A stretch of DNA of 64,000 bases from Palaemon carinicauda (lineage: Eukaryota; Arthropoda; Malacostraca; Decapoda; Palaemonidae), in contig NC_090757.1 of NCBI RefSeq assembly GCF_036898095.1, positions 62,919,589 to 62,983,588 of the forward strand. The letters are read 5' to 3'. How positions within the stretch are numbered: position 1 is the stretch's first letter; each line of letters starts with the position of its first letter. The notes beneath the pieces were generated by a model. The model searched no databases. It was not told the DNA's origin and saw only the letters and a program-made list of their open reading frames with translations. The position numbers were made by a program, and so were the translations under genes. Of the stretch, positions 43,050 to 54,069 are shown piece after piece.

Positions 43050-45020
43050 GTTCAGTGTAGCGCTACTCGCGTGAGCCAGACGGCTCCACGCGACGAGAGT
43101 ACGAAGACTCTCTGTCATGAGAGCAAAACTCAGCATTACGAGGGTCACGAGAACCAACAGGTCCAGCACGATCGCACGAGCTCATAGGATTTGCTCGACT
43201 AGTAGAGGACTCTCAGCTACTAGAACCCGAAGGTTCAGCGTAGCGTCCGACACGAGAGCCCGAACACTCAACGTAACCGGTGTTGCGAGACCCAAAAGGG
43301 TCAGCGCAATGGGACCAAAGGCTCAGCGTGACGAGAGGCACAAGAGCGCGAAGGGTCAGCGTAACCAGGGTTGCAAGACCCCGAAGGGTCAGAGCAACTG
43401 GAAACCGAGGTTTCCCTGACACAAGAGCCCGAAGGCTCAATTTGACGAGAGGCATGAGAGCCTGGGGGCTCAGTGTAACTGGGGTTGCGATATCCTGAAG
43501 GGTCAACACAACAGGAAACCAAAGTTTCCCTGCCATGAGACCCCAAAGGATCAGCATGACAGGAGGTACAAGAGCCCGGGGGCTCAACGTAACCAGGGTT
43601 ACAAGACCCCGAAGGGTATATGTAATGGGAGACCGAGACCTCCCTGCCACGAGGACCTAAAGGTCCGGCGTGACTGATGGCATGAGAGCCCGAAGGCTCA
43701 ACGTAACCACAGTTGTGAGAGCTCGAAGGCTCAGCGTAACTGGAACCAGGAGGTTCCAAGTCGCAAGACCCCGAAGGTTCAGCACAACAGAGGCCCGAAG
43801 GACTCCTAGGGTCATGAGAACCAGCAGGATCAACATGACGAGGGTCCGAAGGGTGATCGTCACGAGACTCCAAAGGGTGATCGTCACGAGACCCCAAAGG
43901 GTGATCGTCACGAGACCCCAAAAGGGTGATCGTCACGAGACCTCAAAGGATGATCGTCACGAAACACCAAAGGGTGATCGTCACGAGACCCCAAAGGGTG
44001 ATCGTCACGAGACCCCAAAGGGTGATCGTCACGAGACCCCAAAGGGTGATCGTCACGAGACCCCAAAGGGTGATCGTCACGAGACCCCAAAGGGTGATCG
44101 TCACGAGACCCCAAAGGGTGATCGTCACGAGACCCCAAAGGTTGATCATCACTAGACCCCGAAGGGTCAATGTGAGGAGAACCAGCATGTTCAAAGACAC
44201 GTCTCCTTACAGCCCAAGGAGGAGAATGTCCAGGATGGAGAGGGGTCACAAACCCTTCCACCCTACAAACCTCTGGAGAGGAACGTAGAGCAGACTACCC
44301 GAAGCAAAAACTGTTCCAGCTCGAGAGCTACCTCCCCCGAAGGGAAGGTTTGTTCTCCCGAAGAACATCACTTAAAACAAGGCTCTCCCATAGAGCCACT
44401 GGGCCGAACCTCTCCCTATGCGTCCACAAAAGGAGGTTCAACCTCCAAAGAGGAAGGAGATGACCACCCTCTCTCCGCTCCCAACTGAAGGAGTTCGAAC
44501 AGAACTTCCTTCGAGAGGGGACCATCGTCGATTAGCAATGGCCAAAAGGATGTAATATCCGAGAAAGGGCAGGCGCTCCCTGCGGGAAGGGAAGGAGCAG
44601 ATTTGCTAGGGGAGTCAATGCCTTCACCTATCCAACAGGGTTGACCTGGAGTCACAAGCCCTGCGCTGCTACTCGGCCGTACACCGGAAGGGCCCTGCAG
44701 GGGAGCAGCTTTAGAAAGAGATTGGGGAAGAAGCAGCTCACAATTTCTTCGACTTCGAGGAAGACCCCAAAGACAAAAAATCGCGCTTAAACTTCTTTTT
44801 CCTCCTACGCCCAAACCTCTCCCACTGGGAGGCAGGCCACTCATGACACTGATCACAGGTGTCGTCCTATGAACACCGATGGCCTCGGCAAGCGGGTCAC
44901 AGGAGGTGAGGGTCCGTCTCAATGGACAATATGAAGGTACTGCACATGCGGCCCTCGGGACCAGGACGTGTCCCCATATCGGGACTGCAGTCACACACGC
45001 ACCTGCAACGAGGAAAACAA
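43050..45020 (-). pseudogene. DIRS gag-like ORF built of PSGS repeats
   Basis: Minus-strand low-complexity coding with recurrent PSGS/PLGS phrases (YVEPSGSH, GSRDDHPLG). The frame 44261-43908 covers the perfect 24-bp minisatellite and 43936-43301 the older degenerate repeats. A one-base slip in one unit at about 43920 shifts frames. Near 44900-44840, in a frame containing stops, is the Cys-rich motif PACRGHRC then DTCDQCHEW. Confidence 0.65.
43852..44160. repeat. 24-bp minisatellite, about 13 units
   Basis: Unit GATCGTCACGAGACCCC plus AAAGGGT, encoding the octapeptide SRDDHPLG on the minus strand. Central units are identical and edge units have substitutions. One unit has an extra A. Confidence 0.95.
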
Positions 45021-45039
45021 AAATGGTATTTCTATGATA

Positions 45040-45345
45040 AAATTGATTTTTAAATGTACTTACCTGGTAGTTACATATATATAGCTTAAATCCCGCGTTT
45101 CGTCGTGCGCACGGCAGAAATTCAAATTTCGCGGCAATCGCCACCATGACAGTAGGTGGTCATACATGAGCGCCATCTCTCATAGGTTACTAGAACCATT
45201 CCCAACATTCCTCAGAAATTCCATACCCCTGTTTTCAGAGGGGAGGAGGGAGGGCCCTTTTATATATGTAACTACCAGGTAAGTATATCTAAAAATTAAT
45301 TTTATCATAAAAATAACATTTTTAAATATGTAACTTCCCTGGTAG
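45040..45345. repeat. Inverted-repeat module with TACCTGGTAGTTACATATATA arms
   Basis: The left arm at 45040-45110 (TGATAAAATTGATTTTTAAA, then CTTACCTGGTAGTTACATA) is mirrored at 45262-45330. The middle contains AATCCCGCGTTTCGTCGTG and GGCGCTCATGTATGAC-type sequence in complement, which reappears inverted at 62515-62660. Confidence 0.8.
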
Positions 45346-45780
45346 TTACATATATATAGCTGATTGACACCATTGGTGGCGGATAGAAAACCTCATCCCA
45401 TCGGGAATTCGTATAATTATTAATAGCTACAATTAGTAGTACTAATAATCTGGTTCTTACCTGATAAGGAAGCTGGCTTCATAGTTATTCTGCCTCATTT
45501 GCCTGCATTCCTTAAGAGACTCAGCAATCCATCCAGGGGGCTGTAAAAGTCTCTGTGGGGCTGCCACAAGGTCCTCAACCTTAGCGTGGCTAGACCTCAT
45601 CCCTTACTACCCTGGCATAGCCATGGATAATGATTCTGACCACCTACTCCAAAGTTAAAAACACACATCATAAAGCACTAACTTAACTTGCATCCCAGAC
45701 TGTGGAAGGCTGCAACAACCTTCACAGACAGCCTGTGAACACAAGTACAAGAAAAAAGCAAAGGTATATAATTAAAAAGG

Positions 45781-46196
45781 TTATAGGGAAGAGGCAGTAG
45801 ACCCTTCTCCAACTACGACGCTGGAGGTAACGTACGGACCCAGGGAACAACAATCTTCATATTGTGTCTGGACATCCTTGAGATAACAGTCTGTGAAGAT
45901 TGATTTACTTCGCCAGAAAGTAGCCTCCAAAATTGACTTCATTGACCTATTGTGCTTGTAAGCCATAGAGGTTGCTACAGCTCTAACCTCGTGTGGTTTT
46001 ACCTTAAGGATAGGGAAAACTTCTTACTTCACAATTCTGGTGTTTCCCTTATCAAATCCTTAATGAAAAAAGCCAGGGTATTCTTTGATAAAGGCAAAGA
46101 GGGCTTTTAATTGACCATCAGAGGCTGTCTGCTTGTCCTCTCAGGTATTTGGACACGTGCAGATAAAAATTTTAGAGCTCTCACTGGACAAAGGCC
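45781..46196 (-). pseudogene. DIRS tyrosine recombinase catalytic C-terminus
   Basis: Just outside the array: LSSESSKIFICTC continues the recombinase, then degraded sequence leads to KPHEVRAVA (H-x-x-R box, about 45990), YKHNRSMKSILEATFWRS and FTDCYLKDV with the candidate nucleophile Tyr. One copy only. Stops precede it. Confidence 0.75.
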
Positions 46197-49100
46197 TCTT
46201 CTTTTCCCGTCCAATTAAGTGAGATAGCTCTGGGATGGTAAAAGATCTTGGCCAAGGTCAATAAGGATTCTCGTTTTTGGCGGGAAAGCCTAGGTGAAGG
46301 GAGCAAACTGCATTGTCTCCATTAAAGCCCACCTTCTTGCTGATGGCTTATAACTCTCCTATTCTTTGGCTGTAGCCAATGCAATTAGGAATAGAGTCTT
46401 TTTGGTAAGATCCTTCCAAGAAGCCTTGAACAGGGGGTTCAAACCACTTGAGGTAAAAAAGGCTAGAACTACATCCAGAATCCAAGAGGGGGTTGGATTA
46501 TCCTTTCTCTTAGCGGTCTCATAAGTTCTAATGAGATTCGAGAGTTCCTTGTTACCTGACCCATCAATGTGTCTGTGACGAAAGACGGAGGCTAACATGC
46601 TGCGGTAACCCTTGATGGTAGGTACAGCCAGCTTCTCTTTTCTTCGCAGATGCAACAGAAAGTCTGTTATTTGGGCTATGGAGGTACTGGTAGAGGAAAG
46701 TTTGTTAGTCCTGCACCATTCTCTAAACACGTCCCACTTAGATTGATAAACTCTAAGAGTGGATGTCCTTCTAGCTCTCGCGATAGCTCGCGCAGCTTCC
46801 CTTGAAAAGCCCTTCGCTCTTGCCAGCTTTTCGGTAGTAGAAAAGCAGTCAGATTGAGAGCGGGGAGATTCTGATGGTACCTCTCTATGTGTGGCTGTTT
46901 GGGTAGATCAAACTTGGTAACATTCTGGGGGTATCTACCAGCCACTCCATCACCTCTGCAACCCAAGGTCTCATGGGCCAAAATGGAGCTATCAGGGTCA
47001 TGCAGGCGTTGTGCGATTCCTTGAACTTTTTCAGGACTCTGTCCAAGATCATGAATGGTGGAAAAGCGTACACGTTTAGGTCCCTCCAGTCCAAGAGAAA
47101 AAACGTCCACTGCAGCTGCTTCCTGGTCTGGAACTGGAGAGCAATAAACTGGCAACCTCTTTGTCAACTGTGTAGCGAAGAGGTCTATCGAGGGTTGACC
47201 CCACAACATCCAAAGGCTGGTGTACACCTCGTGATGTAGGGTCCACTCTGTAATAAGGACTTGTCTTCCTCTGCTGAGAAGGTCCGCCCTGACGTTCTTT
47301 TCCCTTTCTATGAAGCGAGTTATCAGGGTTATGTCTTCTTTTCCCGTCCAATTAAGTGAGATAGCTCTGGGATGGTAAAAGATCTTGGCCAAGGTCAATA
47401 AGGATTCTCGTTTTTGGCGGGAAAGCCTAGGTGAAGGGAGAAAACTGCATTGTCTCCATTAAAGCCCACCTTCTTGCTGATGGCTTATAACTCTCCTATT
47501 CTTTGGCTGTAGCCAATGCAATTAGGAATAGAGTCTTTTTGGTAAGATCCTTCCAAGAAGCCTTGAACAGGGGGTTCAAACCACTTGAGGTAAAAAAGGC
47601 TAGAACTACATCCAGAATCCAAGAGGGGGTTGAATTATCCTTTCTCTTAGCGGTCTCATAAGTTCTAATGAGATTCGAGAGTTCCTTGTTACCTGACCCA
47701 TCAATGTGTCTGTGACGAAAGACGGAGGCTAACATGCTGCGGTAACCCTTGATGGTAGGTACAGCCAGCTTCTCTTTTCTTCGCAGATGCAACAGAAAGT
47801 CTGTTATTTGGGCTATGGAGGTACTGGTAGAGGAAAGTTTGTTAGTCCTGCACCATTCTCTAAACACGTCCCACTTAGATTGATAAACTCTAAGAGTGGA
47901 TGTCCTTCTAGCTCTCGCGATAGCTCGCGCAGCTTCCCTTGAAAAGCCCTTCGCTCTTGCCAGCTTTTCGGTAGTAGAAAAGCAGTCAGATTGAGAGCGG
48001 GGAGATTCTGATGGTACCTCTCTATGTGTGGCTGTTTGGGTAGATCAAACTTGGTAACATTCTGGGGGTATCTACCAGCCACTCCATCACCTCTGCAACC
48101 CAAGGTCTCATGGGCCAAAATGGAGCTATCAGGGTCATGCAGGCGTTGTGCGATTCCTTGAACTTTTTCAGGACTCTGTCCAAGATCATGAATGGTGGAA
48201 AAGCGTACACGTTTAGGTCCCTCCAGTCCAAGAGAAAAAACGTCCACTGCAGCTGCTTCCTGGTCTGGAACTGGAGAGCAATAAACTGGCAACCTCTTTG
48301 TCAACTGTGTAGCGAAGAGGTCTATCGAGGGTTGACCCCACAACATCCAAAGGCTGGTGTACACCTCGTGATGTAGGGTCCACTCTGTAATAAGGACTTG
48401 TCTTCCTCTGCTGAGAAGGTCCGCCCTGACGTTCTTTTCCCTTTCTATGAAGCGAGTTATCAGGGTTATGTCTTCTTTTCCCGTCCAATTAAGTGAGATA
48501 GCTCTGGGATGGTAAAAGATCTTGGCCAAGGTCAATAAGGATTCTCGTTTTTGGCGGGAAAGCCTAGGTGAAGGGAGAAAACTGCATTGTCTCCATTAAA
48601 GCCCACCTTCTTGCTGATGGCTTATAACTCTCCTATTCTTTGGCTGTAGCCAATGCAATTAGGAATAGAGTCTTTTTGGTAAGATCCTTCCAAGAAGCCT
48701 TGAACAGGGGGTTCAAACCACTTGAGGTAAAAAAGGCTAGAACTACATCCAGAATCCAAGAGGGGGTTGGATTATCCTTTCTCTTAGCGGTCTCATAAGT
48801 TCTAATGAGATTCGAGAGTTCCTTGTTACCTGACCCATCAATGTGTCTGTGACGAAAGACGGAGGCTAACATGCTGCGGTAACCCTTGATGGTAGGTACA
48901 GCCAGCTTCTCTTTTCTTCGCAGATGCAACAGAAAGTCTGTTATTTGGGCTATGGAGGTACTGGTAGAGGAAAGTTTGTTAGTCCTGCACCATTCTCTAA
49001 ACACGTCCCACTTAGATTGATAAACTCTAAGAGTGGATGTCCTTCTAGCTCTCGCGATAGCTCGCGCAGCTTCCCTTGAAAAGCCCTTCGCTCTTGCCAG

Positions 49101-52100
49101 CTTTTCGGTAGTAGAAAAGCAGTCAGATTGAGAGCGGGGAGATTCTGATGGTACCTCTCTATGTGTGGCTGTTTGGGTAGATCAAACTTGGTAACATTCT
49201 GGGGGTATCTACCAGCCACTCCATCACCTCTGCAACCCAAGGTCTCATGGGCCAAAATGGAGCTATCAGGGTCATGCAGGCGTTGTGCGATTCCTTGAAC
49301 TTTTTCAGGACTCTGTCCAAGATCATGAATGGTGGAAAAGCGTACACGTTTAGGTCCCTCCAGTCCAAGAGAAAAAACGTCCACTGCAGCTGCTTCCTGG
49401 TCTGGAACTGGAGAGCAATAAACTGGCAACCTCTTTGTCAACTGTGTAGCGAAGAGGTCTATCGAGGGTTGACCCCACAACATCCAAAGGCTGGTGTACA
49501 CCTCGTGATGTAGGGTCCACTCTGTAATAAGGACTTGTCTTCCTCTGCTGAGAAGGTCCGCCCTGACGTTCTTTTCCCTTTCTATGAAGCGAGTTATCAG
49601 GGTTATGTCTTCTTTTCCCGTCCAATTAAGTGAGATAGCTCTGGGATGGTAAAAGATCTTGGCCAAGGTCAATAAGGATTCTCGTTTTTGGCGGGAAAGC
49701 CTAGGTGAAGGGAGAAAACTGCATTGTCTCCATTAAAGCCCACCTTCTTGCTGATGGCTTATAACTCTCCTATTCTTTGGCTGTAGCCAATGCAATTAGG
49801 AATAGAGTCTTTTTGGTAAGATCCTTCCAAGAAGCCTTGAACAGGGGGTTCAAACCACTTGAGGTAAAAAAGGCTAGAACTACATCCAGAATCCAAGAGG
49901 GGGTTGGATTATCCTTTCTCTTAGCGGTCTCATAAGTTCTAATGAGATTCGAGAGTTCCTTGTTACCTGACCCATCAATGTGTCTGTGACGAAAGACGGA
50001 GGCTAACATGCTGCGGTAACCCTTGATGGTAGGTACAGCCAGCTTCTCTTTTCTTCGCAGATGCAACAGAAAGTCTGTTATTTGGGCTATGGAGGTACTG
50101 GTAGAGGAAAGTTTGTTAGTCCTGCACCATTCTCTAAACACGTCCCACTTAGATTGATAAACTCTAAGAGTGGATGTCCTTCTAGCTCTCGCGATAGCTC
50201 GCGCAGCTTCCCTTGAAAAGCCCTTCGCTCTTGCCAGCTTTTCGGTAGTAGAAAAGCAGTCAGATTGAGAGCGGGGAGATTCTGATGGTACCTCTCTATG
50301 TGTGGCTGTTTGGGTAGATCAAACTTGGTAACATTCTGGGGGTATCTACCAGCCACTCCATCACCTCTGCAACCCAAGGTCTCATGGGCCAAAATGGAGC
50401 TATCAGGGTCATGCAGGCGTTGTGCGATTCCTTGAACTTTTTCAGGACTCTGTCCAAGATCATGAATGGTGGAAAAGCGTACACGTTTAGGTCCCTCCAG
50501 TCCAAGAGAAAAAACGTCCACTGCAGCTGCTTCCTGGTCTGGAACTGGAGAGCAATAAACTGGCAACCTCTTTGTCAACTGTGTAGCGAAGAGGTCTATC
50601 GAGGGTTGACCCCACAACATCCAAAGGCTGGTGTACACCTCGTGATGTAGGGTCCACTCTGTAATAAGGACTTGTCTTCCTCTGCTGAGAAGGTCCGCCC
50701 TGACGTTCTTTTCCCTTTCTATGAAGCGAGTTATCAGGGTTATGTCTTCTTTTCCCGTCCAATTAAGTGAGATAGCTCTGGGATGGTAAAAGATCTTGGC
50801 CAAGGTCAATAAGGATTCTCGTTTTTGGCGGGAAAGCCTAGGTGAAGGGAGAAAACTGCATTGTCTCCATTAAAGCCCACCTTCTTGCTGATGGCTTATA
50901 ACTCTCCTATTCTTTGGCTGTAGCCAATGCAATTAGGAATAGAGTCTTTTTGGTAAGATCCTTCCAAGAAGCCTTGAACAGGGGGTTCAAACCACTTGAG
51001 GTAAAAAAGGCTAGAACTACATCCAGAATCCAAGAGGGGGTTGGATTATCCTTTCTCTCAGCGGTCTCATAAGTTCTAATGAGATTCGAGAGTTCCTTGT
51101 TACCTGACCCATCAATGTGTCTGTGACGAAAGACGGAGGCTAACATGCTGCGGTAACCCTTGATGGTAGGTACAGCCAGCTTCTCTTTTCTTCGCAGATG
51201 CAACAGAAAGTCTGTTATTTGGGCTATGGAGGTACTGGTAGAGGAAAGTTTGTTAGTCCTGCACCATTCTCTAAACACGTCCCACTTAGATTGATAAACT
51301 CTAAGAGTGGATGTCCTTCTAGCTCTCGCGATAGCTCGCGCAGCTTCCCTTGAAAAGCCCTTCGCTCTTGCCAGCTTTTCGGTAGTAGAAAAGCAGTCAG
51401 ATTGAGAGCGGGGAGATTCTGATGGTACCTCTCTATGTGTGGCTGTTTGGGTAGATCAAACTTGGTAACATTCTGGGGGTATCTACCAGCCACTCCATCA
51501 CCTCTGCAACCCAAGGTCTCATGGGCCAAAATGGAGCTATCAGGGTCATGCAGGCGTTGTGCGATTCCTTGAACTTTTTCAGGACTCTGTCCAAGATCAT
51601 GAATGGTGGAAAAGCGTACACGTTTAGGTCCCTCCAGTCCAAGAGAAAAAACGTCCACTGCAGCTGCTTCCTGGTCTGGAACTGGAGAGCAATAAACTGG
51701 CAACCTCTTTGTCAACTGTGTAGCGAAGAGGTCTATCGAGGGTTGACCCCACAACATCCAAAGGCTGGTGTACACCTCGTGATGTAGGGTCCACTCTGTA
51801 ATAAGGACTTGTCTTCCTCTGCTGAGAAGGTCCGCCCTGACGTTCTTTTCCCTTTCTATGAAGCGAGTTATCAGGGTTATGTCTTCTTTTCCCGTCCAAT
51901 TAAGTGAGATAGCTCTGGGATGGTAAAAGATCTTGGCCAAGGTCAATAAGGATTCTCGTTTTTGGCGGGAAAGCCTAGGTGAAGGGAGAAAACTGCATTG
52001 TCTCCATTAAAGCCCACCTTCTTGCTGATGGCTTATAACTCTCCTATTCTTTGGCTGTAGCCAATGCAATTAGGAATAGAGTCTTTTTGGTAAGATCCTT

Positions 52101-53018
52101 CCAAGAAGCCTTGAACAGGGGGTTCAAACCACTTGAGGTAAAAAAGGCTAGAACTACATCCAGAATCCAAGAGGGGGTTGGATTATCCTTTCTCTTAGCG
52201 GTCTCATAAGTTCTAATGAGATTCGAGAGTTCCTTGTTACCTGACCCATCAATGTGTCTGTGACGAAAGACGGAGGCTAACATGCTGCGGTAACCCTTGA
52301 TGGTAGGTACAGCCAGCTTCTCTTTTCTTCGCAGATGCAACAGAAAGTCTGTTATTTGGGCTATGGAGGTACTGGTAGAGGAAAGTTTGTTAGTCCTGCA
52401 CCATTCTCTAAACACGTCCCACTTAGATTGATAAACTCTAAGAGTGGATGTCCTTCTAGCTCTCGCGATAGCTCGCGCAGCTTCCCTTGAAAAGCCCTTC
52501 GCTCTTGCCAGCTTTTCGGTAGTAGAAAAGCAGTCAGATTGAGAGCGGGGAGATTCTGATGGTACCTCTCTATGTGTGGCTGTTTGGGTAGATCAAACTT
52601 GGTAACATTCTGGGGGTATCTACCAGCCACTCCATCACCTCTGCAACCCAAGGTCTCATGGGCCAAAATGGAGCTATCAGGGTCATGCAGGCGTTGTGCG
52701 ATTCCTTGAACTTTTTCAGGACTCTGTCCAAGATCATGAATGGTGGAAAAGCGTACACGTTTAGGTCCCTCCAGTCCAAGAGAAAAAACGTCCACTGCAG
52801 CTGCTTCCTGGTCTGGAACTGGAGAGCAATAAACTGGCAACCTCTTTGTCAACTGTGTAGCGAAGAGGTCTATCGAGGGTTGACCCCACAACATCCAAAG
52901 GCTGGTGTACACCTCGTGATGTAGGGTCCACTCTGTAATAAGGACTTGTCTTCCTCTGCTGAGAAGGTCCGCCCTGACGTTCTTTTCCCTTTCTATGAAG
53001 CGAGTTATCAGGGTTATG
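46197..53018 (-). repeat. Tandem array of six 1137-bp units from the DIRS RNase H-recombinase region
   Basis: Units start at 46197, 47334, 48471, 49608, 50745 and 51882, each exactly 1137 bp. I see only three private substitutions: C at 46304 in unit 1, A at 47633 in unit 2, C at 51059 in unit 5. Each unit carries, on the minus strand, the last RNase H block (ITLITRFIEREKNVRADLLS), the DIRS connector, and the recombinase N-terminal and core region to LIGREKK. All share one frameshift and one stop. 53019-53020 repeats the first two bases of the unit. Confidence 0.97.
46359..46730 (-). pseudogene. Recombinase N-terminal region in unit 1 (repeated in each unit)
   Basis: 123-codon frame MFREWCRTNKLSS, ITDFLLHLRRKEK, VPTIKGYRSMLASVF, LFKASWKDLTKKTLFLIAL, ending ATAKE before a TAG. 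This is the SAM-like core-binding domain and the start of the catalytic domain. Equivalents are at 47496-47867, 48633-49004, 49770-50141, 50907-51278 and 52044-52415. The stop is common to all units, so it predates amplification. Confidence 0.85.
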
Positions 53019-53326
53019 TCCCTCGCTTTCGTCCACAATAGTAGATCTCTCGCAGCTTCGTAAAGTGAGTCTGAACGAGTGCCTCCCTGCTTCTTGATGT
53101 AGGCCAACGCTGTGGTGTTGTCTGAGTTGACCTGAACTAAGTTTTCTTGGACTTCCTCCTGAAAGTGTATTAGTGCTAGGTGAATGGCCACTAGCTCCTT
53201 GATGTTTATGTGCCATTCCCTCTGAGACTCTTCCCACAGACTGTATATCTCGGCCTTCCCCAGTGTTGCACCCCATCCCATGTCTGAGGCGTCGGAATAC
53301 AACACTAGGTCGGGGTTTGTTGGCAT
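52361..53326 (-). pseudogene. DIRS RNase H and connector (original copy)
   Basis: 321-codon frame spanning the array edge: LVLYSDASDMGWGATLG (first Asp), REWHINIKELVAI (Glu), QVNSDNTTALAYI (Asp) and EKNVRADLLSRG (last block), then SIDLFATQLTKRLPVYCSPV. After DVFSLG the frame shifts relative to homologous DWRDLNVYAFPP, which lies in 52779-52570. All four RNase H acidic positions appear intact. Confidence 0.85.
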
Positions 53327-53502
53327 TGTGCCTCCAACCCAAGTGATTCCTGATCCCCAGAGGAATCGGCAACCACTTTTCTAGACCTTGACCTCTCGTC
53401 GAAAATTTGCAAGATGGAATTGAAGAGGCCGTAAATGAAGTCTCCCCAGGGATACGAACTGCTCGATCGCTGAGAGGGTACCCTGTGGACTCAACCATTT
53501 TC

Positions 53503-54069
53503 CTACTGAGCAGGATCGTATGTCAGGAAGTTTCGCACCTTTTCTAGAATGCGGTTCGGGGCTGGAAAAGCCCGAGAAACCACTGACTGAATCCTCATCC
53601 CCAGGTAGATGATGTTTGCGAGGGAGTCAGTTGAGATTTTGCTAGGTTCACCACTAGACCTAGCCGTTATAGCGCCAAGGACATTGTAATTGAAGACCCT
53701 CCAGACACTTTCTTGCGACCTGGCTCTGAGTAGCCAATCGTCCAGGTACATTGATATCCGTACTCCCTTCAAATGTAGCCAGCGAGCCACGTTGACAACC
53801 ACTCGGGTGAAAATGTAGGGAGTCGTGCTCAGTCCAAAATAGTGTGCTTTGAATTGATAATTAGTTTCTTGGAACAAAAATCTCAGAAAATTCCTGTAGT
53901 TCAGGTGTATCGGAATGTGGAAATATGCATCCTGTAGATCTAACGACACCATCCAGTCTCCCTGTCTGGTGCCTGCTAAGACTGACACAGAAGACTCCAA
54001 GGAAAACTTGACTTGCTTATGAACTTGTTCAGAGGACTTACGTCCAGAACAGGTCTCCAACCCCCCCAA
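53503..54069 (-). pseudogene. DIRS reverse transcriptase
   Basis: 188-codon frame with DWMVSLDLQDAYFHIPIHL (first catalytic Asp), FGLSTTPYIFTRV and ISMYLDDWLLRA (the YxDD box), then IYLGMRIQSV. It is intact at the catalytic residues, but the N-terminus is frameshifted near 54069 and the join to RNase H passes through 53498-53326 in another frame. Confidence 0.85.

Larger units (their letters stand above)
38700..45020 (-). mobile_element. DIRS1-like retrotransposon with all domains recognisable
   Basis: Minus-strand order: gag-like (45020-43050), RT (43047-42314), RNase H (42250-41480), a LINE-tailed insertion (41475-40826), the rest of the RNase H region and recombinase (40825-39589), and a terminal module (39035-38700). 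It is the most complete DIRS layout in the window but has frameshifts in each domain. DIRS elements use a tyrosine recombinase to integrate a circular cDNA and leave no target duplication. Confidence 0.75.

Noticed and set aside
43852..44160. CRISPR-like array
   Set aside because: The 24-bp units are contiguous with no spacers and lie in a eukaryotic retrotransposon gag region. It is a minisatellite.
46973..47239. 88-codon plus-strand ORF repeated in each array unit
   Set aside because: It is the antisense shadow of the DIRS connector/RNase H coding frame, and its conservation only reflects unit identity.
46197..53018. Satellite DNA or a tandem host gene family
   Set aside because: The unit is clearly DIRS RNase H-recombinase sequence and the flanks continue the same element, so it is an internal transposon amplification.
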